Origin: 39-52-133 sp035531075
GTDB taxonomy: Bacteria; Pseudomonadota; Gammaproteobacteria; Burkholderiales; Gallionellaceae
NCBI GenBank assembly: GCA_035531075.1
Contig: DATKTO010000026.1
Span: 186,001 to 250,000 of the forward strand
Direction: 5' to 3'
DNA: 64,000 nt
Shown: positions 32,468 through 41,315 of the stretch, piece after piece
Layout of the letters: each line of letters starts with the position of its first letter
Position numbering within the stretch: the first letter of the stretch is position 1
Program-made: the position numbers and the translations under genes
The notes under the pieces: generated by a model
The model's input: only the letters and a program-made list of their open reading frames with translations
Databases searched by the model: none
What the model was told of the DNA's origin: nothing

Positions 32468-33133
32468 TCACGGCGAACTCACGCAAACAGGCGCCATGGC
32501 CTCAGACAGCGATTCCTTGTCATTTTTTACTTCCAGCATCGTGCAAAAATTAAAAATATTTACCGGATAAATTTCCGTTGCCACCAGGCCGGTCTCTTCC
32601 ATAAAGCGATTCAGCGAGAAATCCGGGCGAAAACCCAGCTGCTTCGACAAGGGGGCTATGAGGCGCTCAAAGGATCCGAGCACAGGATTTTGACTGTTGA
32701 AATGATTCACAAAAATGATCTGGCCATTCACTTTGCACACCCTGCGCATCTCCTTGACCAATCGTTCTGGGTCTGGAACGACCGATGCGACATACATGGC
32801 GACGACCCTGTCGAAACTGTTGTCAGCAAACTCCATATTTTCCGCATCCATTACCGATAACTGAACTACGTTATCCAGCCCGTCACGCATTTTTCTGGCC
32901 TGCGCACGCGCCAGCATTTCGTATGAGATATCGATGCCGGTTACGGACACATTCTTCGGATACAGAGGAAACGACAATCCCGTTCCCACACCCACTTCAA
33001 GAATATGCTCTCCCGGTTTGCAACTCATGCGATCAATGATCGCTTTGCGGCCCGGTTGAAAAACTGCGCCGAAGGCAAAGTCATAAATACGGGCATATCG
33101 CTTATAGGCGCGCTCTATCGCTCTAATGTTCAC
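32468..33133 (-). CDS. PmtA-like class I SAM methyltransferase (phospholipid N-methyltransferase type)
   Basis: A 221-residue methyltransferase. Starts AYKRYARIYDFAFGAVFQPGR, typical of Rhodobacter-type PmtA, then the SAM-binding ILEVGVGTGLSFPLYP and VTGIDISYEMLARAQ. PmtA converts phosphatidylethanolamine to phosphatidylcholine in the inner leaflet. UbiE-like methylation of quinones is an alternative, since the folds are similar. It precedes the Cfa-like gene on the same strand by about 100 bases and fits a lipid-modification theme in this block. Confidence 0.8.
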   Translation of the reverse strand: MNIRAIERAYKRYARIYDFAFGAVFQPGRKAIIDRMSCKPGEHILEVGVGTGLSFPLYPKNVSVTGIDISYEMLARAQARKMRDGLDNVVQLSVMDAENMEFADNSFDRVVAMYVASVVPDPERLVKEMRRVCKVNGQIIFVNHFNSQNPVLGSFERLIAPLSKQLGFRPDFSLNRFMEETGLVATEIYPVNIFNFCTMLEVKNDKESLSEAMAPVCVSSP

Positions 33134-33175
33134 AGGTAACTCCCTAATTTTTTCATTTTATTCACAGTGAAATAA

Positions 33176-34795
33176 CTACATTTCCATCTCGCTCATGGCC
33201 TCGGGCTTCCCTTCTTCTTTCGGCAGTTCGGCAATCATTGCATCTGTGGTTAGAATAAGGCTGGCAATCGAAGCGGCATTCTGCAGGGCGCTTCGAGTTA
33301 CCTTGGTGGGATCGAGGATGCCCATTTCAATGAGGTCACCATATTTATCGGTGGCAGCGTTGTAGCCAAAACTGCCCTTGCCTTCCATCACTTTGTTCAG
33401 GACCACAGACGGCTCTCCGCCGGCATTATGGACAATCTGGCGCAGCGGTTCTTCCAGCGCACGCAGTACGATTTTGATGCCGGAGTCCTGTTCATGGTTG
33501 TCGCCTTTCAGCGCAACCATTTCCGAACGCGCCCTCAATAGCGCCACCCCGCCGCCTGGCAAAATTCCTTCTTCAACTGCTGCACGTGTAGCATGCAAGG
33601 CGTCTTCTATCCGTGTTTTTTTCTCTTTCATTCCTGTTTCGGTAGCCGCGCCAACTTTGATTACCGCGACACCGCCAGACAGTTTCGCCGCGCGCTCCTG
33701 CAATTTTTCCTTGTCATAGCTACTGTCAGCTTGTTCAATCTGCTGGAGAATTAGCTTGATGCGAGCCTGTATCATCGCGGGATCACCGGAGCCGCTGATC
33801 AGCGTAGTGTCATCCTTGCCCACTTCGACGCGCTTGGCGCGCCCCAAGTTTTCCAGCACTGCCTTCTCGAGGGTCAGGCCAAGTTCACCCGATATCACCG
33901 TGCCGCCAGTAAGAATGGCGATGTCTTCCAGCATCGCGCTGCGGCGATCACCGAAGCCTGGCGCCTTGACGGCTACAGATTTAAGAGTCCCGCGGATGCT
34001 ATTGATGACCAACGTTGCCATCGCATCGCCATCAACGTCTTCGGCAATGATAAGCAGCGCTTTTCCGGCCTTGGTGACCTGCTCAAGCAACGGCAACAAG
34101 TCGCGGATGCTGCTGATCTTCTTGTCGTGCAACAAGATATAAGGATCATCCAGCGCCGCGATCTGCTTGTCGGGAATATTGATGAAGTAAGGCGACAGAT
34201 AGCCACGGTCAAACTGCATGCCTTCCACCATTTCCAGCTCGTTTTGCAGGCCCTTGCCATCCTCTATCGTGATCGCACCTTGCTGGCCGACCTTTTCCAT
34301 TGCCTGCGCAATAATTTCGCCCACTGCGGTATCCGAGTTGGCAGAGATCGCAGCGACCTGCGAAATTTCCTTGCTGGTCTTGCACGGCCTGGACATCTTG
34401 CGCAGCTCATCGATGGTCGCATCAACCGCCTTGTCTATGCCGCGCTTCAGGTCCATCGGATTCATGCCGGCAGTGACAAATTTCATGCCTTCGCGCACGA
34501 TGGCCTGCGCCAGCACGGTAGCGGTGGTTGTTCCATCGCCCGCCACATCTGATGTTTTGCTTGAAACCTCTTTCGCCATCTGCGCACCCATGTTCTCAAA
34601 CCTGTCCTTAAGGCTGATTTCTTTTGCCACAATGACGCCGGAATTGGCCACAAGAGGCGGGCCGAAAGGGCGGTCAAGAATGACATTGCGGCCTCGTGGA
34701 CCCAGCGTAACCTTGACGGCATCGGCCAGCACATTTACTCCATTGATAATCTTGGCTCGGGCAGCATCATGAAAAATAACCTGTTTGGCCGACAT
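33176..34795 (-). CDS. groEL: GroEL-type chaperonin, divergent accessory copy
   Basis: A 539-residue Hsp60. Numbering runs in step with E. coli GroEL: LADAVKVTLGPRGRNVIL at 23-40, GDGTTTATVLAQAI (Asp87) and EDALHATRAAVEEG (Asp398) are normal. Position 51-52, K-D in GroEL, is N-S here (PLVANSGVIVAKEI). Asp52 is important for ATP hydrolysis. The C-terminus ends EAMSEMEM and lacks the GGM repeats. No groES gene is adjacent, although groESL operons are the rule for the housekeeping copy. It is the upstream part of the stress block, 43 bases from the PmtA-like start. Confidence 0.95.
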   Translation of the reverse strand: MSAKQVIFHDAARAKIINGVNVLADAVKVTLGPRGRNVILDRPFGPPLVANSGVIVAKEISLKDRFENMGAQMAKEVSSKTSDVAGDGTTTATVLAQAIVREGMKFVTAGMNPMDLKRGIDKAVDATIDELRKMSRPCKTSKEISQVAAISANSDTAVGEIIAQAMEKVGQQGAITIEDGKGLQNELEMVEGMQFDRGYLSPYFINIPDKQIAALDDPYILLHDKKISSIRDLLPLLEQVTKAGKALLIIAEDVDGDAMATLVINSIRGTLKSVAVKAPGFGDRRSAMLEDIAILTGGTVISGELGLTLEKAVLENLGRAKRVEVGKDDTTLISGSGDPAMIQARIKLILQQIEQADSSYDKEKLQERAAKLSGGVAVIKVGAATETGMKEKKTRIEDALHATRAAVEEGILPGGGVALLRARSEMVALKGDNHEQDSGIKIVLRALEEPLRQIVHNAGGEPSVVLNKVMEGKGSFGYNAATDKYGDLIEMGILDPTKVTRSALQNAASIASLILTTDAMIAELPKEEGKPEAMSEMEM

Positions 34796-34898
34796 CAGGA
34801 TCTCCAGACAAAAGTATTAAGAACTGCCATAGGTGAACCTGATAATGCCTATGCCACCCACCCAGGATCTATACAGAGGCTTGTGCTGGCAATAGAAT

Positions 34899-35348
34899 TT
34901 ATGAAACGGGGATTTCCTTACGCGCTGCGCCTGGCTTCTTGGGTATGGTGAGCTCAAGTATGCCGTTGTTGTATTTTGCCTGAACCTTGCTCTGATCCAC
35001 TTCGTCAGCCAGGTTGAAACTGCGCGAGGTCATGCCGTAACTGCGTTCGCAGCGCAGTAATCTTTCGCCCTCTTTTACCTCTTTCTCTTGTTTGACTTCG
35101 GCGCTGATGGAAATCCGTTTGCCTTCAATAGTCACATGGATATCATCTTTTTTTACGCCGGGTATTTCCGCATCGATGCGGTACTCACCGTTGACCTCTT
35201 TAACATCCACCTTTATTTGAGGTTCCATCTCCAAACCTCCACGCATTAACGGACGCATCATGAATCTATTGAAAACATCATCAATGTCCATAAATGGGTC
35301 GAAGCGGCTGAGTTCGGTGAATGGGTCATAACGAGTAATGTTGCTCAT
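34899..35348 (-). CDS. Hsp20 small heat-shock protein (second)
   Basis: A 149-residue sHsp of the common proteobacterial type: short N-terminus (SNITRYDPFTELSRFDPF), alpha-crystallin domain with YRIDAEIPGVKKDDIHVTIEG, (in part) RISISAEVKQE, SYGMTSRSFNLADEVD, and YNNGILELTIPK, ending RKEIPVS with the I-x-V anchor. It differs from the first Hsp20 in its N-terminus and is probably the more mobile class A type. ATG 35348 is preceded by AAGGAGAATTATT; the frame's earlier start is in the leader. It heads the minus-strand stress block. Confidence 0.93.
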   Translation of the reverse strand: MSNITRYDPFTELSRFDPFMDIDDVFNRFMMRPLMRGGLEMEPQIKVDVKEVNGEYRIDAEIPGVKKDDIHVTIEGKRISISAEVKQEKEVKEGERLLRCERSYGMTSRSFNLADEVDQSKVQAKYNNGILELTIPKKPGAARKEIPVS

Positions 35349-35591
35349 AATAATTCTCCTTGGTAAGGTAAAAATAACTGCTGGCCACACCTATTAAAGT
35401 GTCCGCTATAACTGATTTGCAGAGCTGACTTCAAGCGGGAATAGCCCATATGAATTTACATTGCGGATGAACTATCACATAAAATTTTGGTGGCATATAT
35501 AGGCAAAATCCTTATATTTTTAGCCGAAGAAACAGGGAATAATAATCGGGTCAAGATATGCAGATAATGTGCAAATGCAGAGGGTGAATAT
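35349..35591. other. divergent promoter region at the head of the stress block
   Basis: About 240 A/T-rich bases between the Hsp20 gene (minus) and the alcohol-dehydrogenase remnant (plus). It must contain the promoter of the stress block. No convincing sigma-32 -35/-10 pair was recognised by eye. Confidence 0.35.
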
Positions 35592-35878
35592 ATGCATGCA
35601 ATGATTTTAGAGGCACCCCGATTGTCGCTTCGGCAAACTGAAATGCCGTTGCCCTAACCTGGCGTGCACGATATTTTGCTCAAGGTAAAAGCCTGCGGTG
35701 TGTGCCGCACACCGATCTGCATATTTTGGTTGGCGAGAAATTTATCAAAATTGCCGCCCGGGCGGGCATCAAAACAGAGATTGCATCATTCGCTCTGGAA
35801 TATGCCAACACAGCCCTTAATCAGCTCAGGGACGGCAGCATACACGGCGCTGCCGTGCTGACAATGGAATACGAATAA
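35592..35878 (+). pseudogene. remnant of a zinc-type alcohol dehydrogenase
   Basis: Decayed gene in which the first ~45 and last ~45 codons of an AdhP-like MDR enzyme are joined. The start reads MHAMILEAPRLSL and LRQTEMPLP then an in-frame TAA (35655-35657), PGVHDILLKVKACGVCRT, a frameshift near 35713, DLHILVGE, and then directly KFIKIAARAGIKTE with LNQLRDGSIHGAAVL and a stop at 35878. About 240 central residues, including the nucleotide-binding domain, are missing. Three independent lesions make it a certain pseudogene. Confidence 0.85.
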
Positions 35879-35893
35879 AACAGGAACATAACC

Positions 35894-36643
35894 ATGTGCG
35901 AACGTTTTGCTCTATTTAGCTCACCAGCCAGAATCAAGAATCACTTCGCCACTGCAGACGAATTGATACTTAAGCCACACTTCAATATCACGCCTGCGCA
36001 AACGGTACCGGTGATACAGACAGATGAGACAGGCAAACGTATATTTACGCTTGCGCGTTGGGGCCTGATACCATCCTGGGTGGAGGACCCCGACGAAATC
36101 CAGCAACCCAGCATTGCCAAAACAGAGACGGCAGCCATCAAGCCGATGTTCCGCCATGCCTACCGGACCAGCCGTGTTCTGATCCCAGCGGATGCCTTCT
36201 ACGAATGGTCTGCCCGTGACGGAAAGCAACCTTTCTTGATCAAACTGAAAGATGATCAACCAATGGGTTTTGGAGGGCTCCTGGAATGCTGGCATGGGTA
36301 TGAAACGGAAGTCATGACATTCACTATCCTCACCACCCACGCCAATCAGCTGATGGCTGACATCCATGACCGCATGCCGGTCATTATCAAACCGGAAGAT
36401 TACACCGCCTGGCTTGATACCAAACTCACTGATATCATTAAAATTCAGGCGATGGCGCAACCCTATCCAGAGCGTTTAATGGAAGCGTATCCGATCAGCC
36501 GCAATGTAAATGACCCACAGCATGATTCGCCTGATTTGATCGTACCTATTCGCGAATCGGCCAAAGCGGCGGACCATTCAACGACCACCAGAATTCACCC
36601 AAACAGCGCTGTCAAAAAGCGAAAATTGGAGATATCAAGGTGA
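35894..36643 (+). CDS. SRAP-domain protein (YedK/HMCES family)
   Basis: A 249-residue SRAP protein. The catalytic Cys2 follows the initiator Met (MCERF; the usual family start is MCGR[FY]), with FNITPAQTVPVI, RWGLIPSW, VLIPADAFYEW and IHDRMPVII containing the active-site Asn, Glu and His. SRAP proteins form thiazolidine crosslinks with abasic sites in single-stranded DNA to protect them. SD is weak (AGGAACATAACC). The C-terminus (residues ~215-249) is a basic tail. It overlaps the next gene by four bases. Confidence 0.9.
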   Translation: MCERFALFSSPARIKNHFATADELILKPHFNITPAQTVPVIQTDETGKRIFTLARWGLIPSWVEDPDEIQQPSIAKTETAAIKPMFRHAYRTSRVLIPADAFYEWSARDGKQPFLIKLKDDQPMGFGGLLECWHGYETEVMTFTILTTHANQLMADIHDRMPVIIKPEDYTAWLDTKLTDIIKIQAMAQPYPERLMEAYPISRNVNDPQHDSPDLIVPIRESAKAADHSTTTRIHPNSAVKKRKLEISR

Positions 36644-36993
36644 AGGCATTCCATTTCCTGCTTGTCATCTTTGCCTTGTACGGGTGCTCAGCACCGCAAG
36701 TCGTCATAGACAAGCAAGGTGTGGATGTGTCGAAGTATGAACAGGATCTGGCTGAATGCCGCGGCTATGCGGAAGAAGTTGAGACAGGATCAGCGACAGC
36801 AAAAGGAGCAGTGGGTGGAGCCGTTGTCGGCGGAGCGGTAGGTGCGATTCTTGGCGGACGAAGATCTGCAGAAAAACTTGGCGGCGTGGGCGCCGTAACT
36901 GGCGCCGCCGGCGCTGGCAGCAGCGCAAGCAGGGGAAAAAATCAGGTTGTCAAGAATTGCCTTCGCGGGCGTGGCTACAAGGTTCTGAATTAA
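36640..36993 (+). CDS. glycine-zipper lipoprotein
   Basis: A 117-residue lipoprotein: signal KAFHFLLVIFALYGC with lipobox LYGC, a charged segment, and a glycine-zipper membrane stretch (AVGGAVVGGAVGAILGG) as in SlyB/OmpA-associated 17-kDa-like proteins. It ends with a basic CLRGRGYKVLN motif common to this family. Start is GTG 36640 overlapping the SRAP stop (GTGA), with GGAG upstream. Its role is unknown, likely outer-membrane related. Confidence 0.85.
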   Translation: MKAFHFLLVIFALYGCSAPQVVIDKQGVDVSKYEQDLAECRGYAEEVETGSATAKGAVGGAVVGGAVGAILGGRRSAEKLGGVGAVTGAAGAGSSASRGKNQVVKNCLRGRGYKVLN

Positions 36994-37081
36994 GCCCGCA
37001 AACATCATCAATCCAGACAGATAAAGCCATAGCCAGCCAATTTTTCTTACCCTGCGCCGGATTTGGCGTTAAGCTGCGCCC

Positions 37082-39433
37082 ATGGTCGGCTTTTCCATCT
37101 TCTTCGCATTAGGTGTGTGGCTGCTGCAACAGCAGGCCGCTCTCCCTGATTTGCGCTGGGCCGTGCTTCTCATCATCCTGCTTGTCCCACTACGCCTGCC
37201 TCGCCAAATAATCTGGCAGCGTATTTTTCACATTTTTATTTTATTCACACTGGCCGCTTGCAGCGGATTTTTCTATGCCGCCTGGGTGGCACAATATCGT
37301 CTCGCCGATGAGCTGCCGGCAGCGTGGCAGGGCCGTGACATTACCCTGATTGGCATCGTGGCGGAGATGCCGCGTCAGCACGAGCGCGGTCTCGGCTTCA
37401 AGTTTGATGTTGAACGCAACCTGACTGACAGCGCATATGTGCCACAACACATCCTGCTATCCACCTATAACAGCGCTGCTGAGCCAATATTGCCCGTGCA
37501 TGCAGGAGAGCGCTGGCAATTGACCGTGCGTTTAAAACAGCCGCATGGAACGAGTAATCCATACAACTTTGATTTTGAGGCATGGGTGCTTGAGCAAAAT
37601 CTGCGCGCCACCGGCTACGTATATGGCAAGGGGGACAATCGGCGCATTGATGATCAAGTAGCGGCAGGCTATTTCGTCGAAGTCATACGTGAAGCGGTTC
37701 GCACACATTTTCAGCAGGTGCTGGGACAATTACCCTATGCCGGAGTATTGAGCGCGCTGGCAATCGGCGATCAGGGCAGCATTCCTGCAGAGCAGTGGCA
37801 GGTCTTTACACGCACCGGCGTCAATCACCTGATGAGTATTTCCGGCCTGCATATCACCATGCTGTCGGGTATGGCGTTTTCCCTTGTCTACTGGCTATGG
37901 CGGCGCAGCGTGTACCTGACCCTGTGGCTGCCGGCACGCAAAGCCGCAGCACTGGCAGGCCTGCTGGCAGCGCTGGTTTATGCGCTGATCTCCGGATACG
38001 GTATTCCGGCACAACGCACGGTATATATGCTGGGCACGGTGGCCGCAGCGCTTTGGCTGTCGCGCAATATCGCACCATCGCAATTGCTCGCTGTTGCGCT
38101 GATGGTTGTTTTATTATTTGATCCCTGGGCTGTCATCTCCCCCGGATTCTGGCTGTCATTTGGCGCGGTCGGTCTGATCTTTTTCATCACTGCTAACAGA
38201 TTGGGACAACGGCATTGGCTGATTGAATACTGTCGCATACAGTGGGCGATGAGTATCGGACTGATTCCGCCATTATTGGCGATGTTCCAGCAGATATCAC
38301 TGGTCGCTCCGATCGCCAATGCCTTTGCAATTCCGCTGGTGAGTTTTGTGGTGGTACCGCTTTCGCTGCTGGGTGCGATACTGCCGTTTGACTGGCTGTT
38401 ACACCTCGCGCATCAGGCCATGAGTATGTGCATGGTGGCGCTGGTCTGGCTGAACAGCATGCCGGACGCTGTCTGGACGCAACATGCGCCGCCTGTGTGG
38501 AGCATCGCGGTCGGCATGACAGGTGTGCTGTGGCTGCTCTTGCCAAGAGGCTTCCCGTCACGCTGGGTGGGAGGAATATTATTGCTGCCGATGTTCCTGA
38601 TACAGCCTGCTGCGCCAGCGCCGGGCAGCCTGCGCCTGACTGTCTTCGACGTCGGCCAAGGGCTGGCCGTTGCGGCGCAAACCCATAAACACGCGCTGCT
38701 GTATGACACCGGGCCAGCCTTTAACAGCGAAGCCAACAGCGGCAACCGCATTCTTGTTCCCGCGCTGAAAGGCATGGGCATCGCCCAACTCGACAGTTTG
38801 ATGCTGACGCATAACGATTCAGACCATACCGGCGGCGCGCTCTCTGTGATGCAGGCGATCCCGGTATTGTTGCTGTCTACATCGCTGCCTGATGACAGCC
38901 CTATCCTGCGGCAGGCTGTTAAAACACGGCGCTGCAGCGACGGCCAAAGCTGGGATTGGGATGGCGTGCATTTCGAGTTGCTGCACCCGGCACTCGCCAG
39001 CTACGCAGAGGAAAAAATTATCAACAACGACCTGGGCTGCGTGTTGCGCATCAGTAACGGAAAAAATAGCGTGCTACTCACCGCCGATATTGAAAAAAAT
39101 GCTGAACGCCGCCTGCTTGAACTTCACCCGGACAAGCTCGACAGCACCATGCTGGTGGTGCCGCACCACGGCAGCAAAACATCGTCCACTACCGCCTTTG
39201 TCGCTGCGGTGCATCCCCGCTACGCGGTATTCACTTCGGGCTATCGCAATCGATTCGGTCACCCGAAAGAAGAAGTCGTTGAGCGTTATCATGCAGCGGG
39301 CAGCGAGTTGCTGCGCTCGGATGAGGATGGTGCAATTCTGGTGGAGATGGAAGGCGAACACTTGCATGTAGAAAGATATCGCAAGACTCATACCCGCTAC
39401 TGGCAAGCGGCTTTTTCGACCAAACCGCAATAA
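37082..39433 (+). CDS. comEC: DNA internalisation/competence protein ComEC (Rec2)
   Basis: A 783-residue inner-membrane channel that passes single-stranded DNA into the cytoplasm during natural transformation. N-terminal DUF4131-type part with two helices, OB-like region, the competence domain with many helices (HLMSISGLHITMLSGMAFSL, QWAMSIGLIPPLLAMFQQIS), and a C-terminal metallo-beta-lactamase-like domain (LMLTHNDSDHTGGA; VVPHHGSKTSS). The MBL domain looks intact (HNDSDH), so nuclease activity is possible. ATG 37082 starts close to the first hydrophobic segment. It is followed by the ParA-like pair. Confidence 0.95.
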   Translation: MVGFSIFFALGVWLLQQQAALPDLRWAVLLIILLVPLRLPRQIIWQRIFHIFILFTLAACSGFFYAAWVAQYRLADELPAAWQGRDITLIGIVAEMPRQHERGLGFKFDVERNLTDSAYVPQHILLSTYNSAAEPILPVHAGERWQLTVRLKQPHGTSNPYNFDFEAWVLEQNLRATGYVYGKGDNRRIDDQVAAGYFVEVIREAVRTHFQQVLGQLPYAGVLSALAIGDQGSIPAEQWQVFTRTGVNHLMSISGLHITMLSGMAFSLVYWLWRRSVYLTLWLPARKAAALAGLLAALVYALISGYGIPAQRTVYMLGTVAAALWLSRNIAPSQLLAVALMVVLLFDPWAVISPGFWLSFGAVGLIFFITANRLGQRHWLIEYCRIQWAMSIGLIPPLLAMFQQISLVAPIANAFAIPLVSFVVVPLSLLGAILPFDWLLHLAHQAMSMCMVALVWLNSMPDAVWTQHAPPVWSIAVGMTGVLWLLLPRGFPSRWVGGILLLPMFLIQPAAPAPGSLRLTVFDVGQGLAVAAQTHKHALLYDTGPAFNSEANSGNRILVPALKGMGIAQLDSLMLTHNDSDHTGGALSVMQAIPVLLLSTSLPDDSPILRQAVKTRRCSDGQSWDWDGVHFELLHPALASYAEEKIINNDLGCVLRISNGKNSVLLTADIEKNAERRLLELHPDKLDSTMLVVPHHGSKTSSTTAFVAAVHPRYAVFTSGYRNRFGHPKEEVVERYHAAGSELLRSDEDGAILVEMEGEHLHVERYRKTHTRYWQAAFSTKPQ

Positions 39434-39574
39434 GCTGCATTGATTATCAACTGAATAAGCGCCATTTTCCCCCTCTAATTCAGTAACACGCTAGCTGGCA
39501 AGCACCTAAAATTGCATATAATTTCGTACAATGCAGTATGTATATTCATACCGCATCACAGACAGGGAAACAAT

Positions 39575-40177
39575 GTGGACAAGTTGATTAGCGTCATCGG
39601 TAACAAGGGCGGAACCGGCAAGACCAGTATCACACATATGCTGTGTCACGGTTTTGGCCTGCTCGGCATGCGTTCAATCGCAGTGCTTACCGATTCCTTG
39701 CGTGAGCCGCTATTTCGCAGTGATCGTGGTTACACCCCGCTTGACGGGAGAACACCTGACAAACTGGAGAGAATTCTGGCCAAGCTGGAAAGCATGCCGG
39801 AATGGATAGGTGTAATCGATGGCGGTGCCAACCGGCCGGAAATGGACCAGTATCTTTACGAGACATCAAACCTCGTCCTGCTGCCTTTCCGCGACTCGCA
39901 CGAAGATATCCGCACAGTGCGCCACGACCTTGAAAGTTATCCGAAAGCTTACGGTGTACCATCGCAATGGCCGACGAATCCCTGGCAGCAAATGGCTGCA
40001 GAACACACGCTGGACGAACTGATGCAGGACTACCGTCCGCGTTTGCTTGAACCTGTTTATACCGTCAGTTCCAGCAAGCTGCTGCTGGAAACTCAGATAC
40101 CTCAAGATCTGCCCACCGTCCTCAACAACGTCTGCCGCAGCCTTGCCAAACAGGCATTAGGGCGCCTCGAAAAATAA
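39575..40177 (+). CDS. ParA/MinD-like P-loop ATPase
   Basis: A 200-residue protein with the deviant Walker A GNKGGTGKTS at residues 9-18, including the signature Lys11. The fold is shorter than classical ParA and the Walker B region reads EWIGVIDGGANRPEMD. The C-terminus contains QLL... KLLLETQIPQDLP. The start is GTG 39575, six bases from AGGGA; the open frame upstream lies in promoter-like A/T-rich sequence. It and the next gene seem to form a two-gene unit next to comEC. Substrate or cargo is unknown. Confidence 0.85.
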   Translation: MDKLISVIGNKGGTGKTSITHMLCHGFGLLGMRSIAVLTDSLREPLFRSDRGYTPLDGRTPDKLERILAKLESMPEWIGVIDGGANRPEMDQYLYETSNLVLLPFRDSHEDIRTVRHDLESYPKAYGVPSQWPTNPWQQMAAEHTLDELMQDYRPRLLEPVYTVSSSKLLLETQIPQDLPTVLNNVCRSLAKQALGRLEK

Positions 40178-40330
40178 TCATATACCGGGCAGCCAGTGCT
40201 CGCCCGCTGATGGTCATACAGCGCTTGTGCAAAAACCCAACTGCCGATTTTATTTTTTCAGTCGCTGCTGTACCATGCATACTGCAATGATGATTTCAGG
40301 GATGGCCCGTGCAGACAAAACTGGGAAAAT

Positions 40331-41200
40331 ATGAAAAAAAACAGTAATGACCTGAGCGCATCGCTCGCTTTTGACATGGCTGATTTTGAAAAGCGTCTGG
40401 AAGAAACCCAGCAGGAAACCAGCCGTGTCCTTCGCCAGTCGGTGATGCCAAAAAACATTCAAGAAGTCGAACAGACTGCAACAACTTCCCGTCCCGCCGC
40501 AACGCACGCCGCTCACCCAACAGGGCAGGAGCACGCACCGGCAGAATCCGGCCTGCTTGCCAGATTGGCGCATGAAGCGAAAGAAAATCTGGACAGCAAA
40601 CAGTCTGATAACCGGCACAAACAGGCCAAGGCACGCCGCGTTCACGACGCCCTGGACAGCCTATTCAAATTCCTTACGCCGTTTATTCAGTACGCGAACA
40701 ATATCGAACACGCCATTAACAGAGCATACCGTCTTGATGCGCGGACGATATTTGCCGACCTGCAATGGCGAGAGGCGACTGTTGACTACAGAAAATTAAG
40801 CCTCGCGGAGGAGGCTCATTTCGCCTATGTTGTGCTCAACGTCAAGCTGACTGCGCCGGAGCCTGTGCTGCTCAAGCGGCCATGGGATCAGTTTGAGGCG
40901 TTGAAGAAGGAAATGCATCACCTGCAGCTGAACGTGCTTGATGACCTGGAAGAGCTCTATAAGAAGCCGAAGCAGGAATGGCTTGAGGCGCGACTGGATC
41001 CCACGCTCCAGGTACAGATTATTTTCAAGGGCAACTATGAAAATGGCACGATTGATGTGATGACTCGCAATATCGAAAATTTGGGTCCCGCAGCTTTTAA
41101 GCTTGAAGCCGAGGACATCACCGTTGAACTGATGGATGAACTTGGTCTTTATCTTATAGGACGCACTGACAAGCCTCCCAGGCTTCTGCAATGCATCTAG
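40331..41200 (+). CDS. hypothetical partner of the ParA-like ATPase
   Basis: A 289-residue soluble protein. Residues 1-95 are low-complexity and charged (LSASLAFDMADFEKRLEETQQET, in part); residues ~95-289 form a folded domain with ALDSLFKFLTPFIQYANNIEHAINRAYRLDA, FADLQWREATVDYRKLS, and VQIIFKGNYENGTIDV. No known family comes to mind. ATG 40331 has no good Shine-Dalgarno (GGGAAAAT). The intergenic distance to parA-like is 153 bases. A strong bidirectional terminator follows. I expect it to interact with the ATPase, but that is inference. Confidence 0.75.
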   Translation: MKKNSNDLSASLAFDMADFEKRLEETQQETSRVLRQSVMPKNIQEVEQTATTSRPAATHAAHPTGQEHAPAESGLLARLAHEAKENLDSKQSDNRHKQAKARRVHDALDSLFKFLTPFIQYANNIEHAINRAYRLDARTIFADLQWREATVDYRKLSLAEEAHFAYVVLNVKLTAPEPVLLKRPWDQFEALKKEMHHLQLNVLDDLEELYKKPKQEWLEARLDPTLQVQIIFKGNYENGTIDVMTRNIENLGPAAFKLEAEDITVELMDELGLYLIGRTDKPPRLLQCI

Positions 41201-41273
41201 CACCTTGGCAATAGCCCAATTTGGCACCTTCCATTCCATCAATGTGAGATAGTCATACGCTTGCCGCACAAAT

Positions 41274-41302
41274 AAAAAACGCCCGCATTGCGGGCGTTTT
41301 TT
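41274..41302. terminator. bidirectional intrinsic terminator
   Basis: Six A, CGCCCGC, loop ATT, GCGGGCG, six T. It is symmetrical and ends both the ParA-like pair (plus) and the pnt operon (minus). Confidence 0.95.
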
Positions 41303-41315
41303 CAGCGAACCAAGT

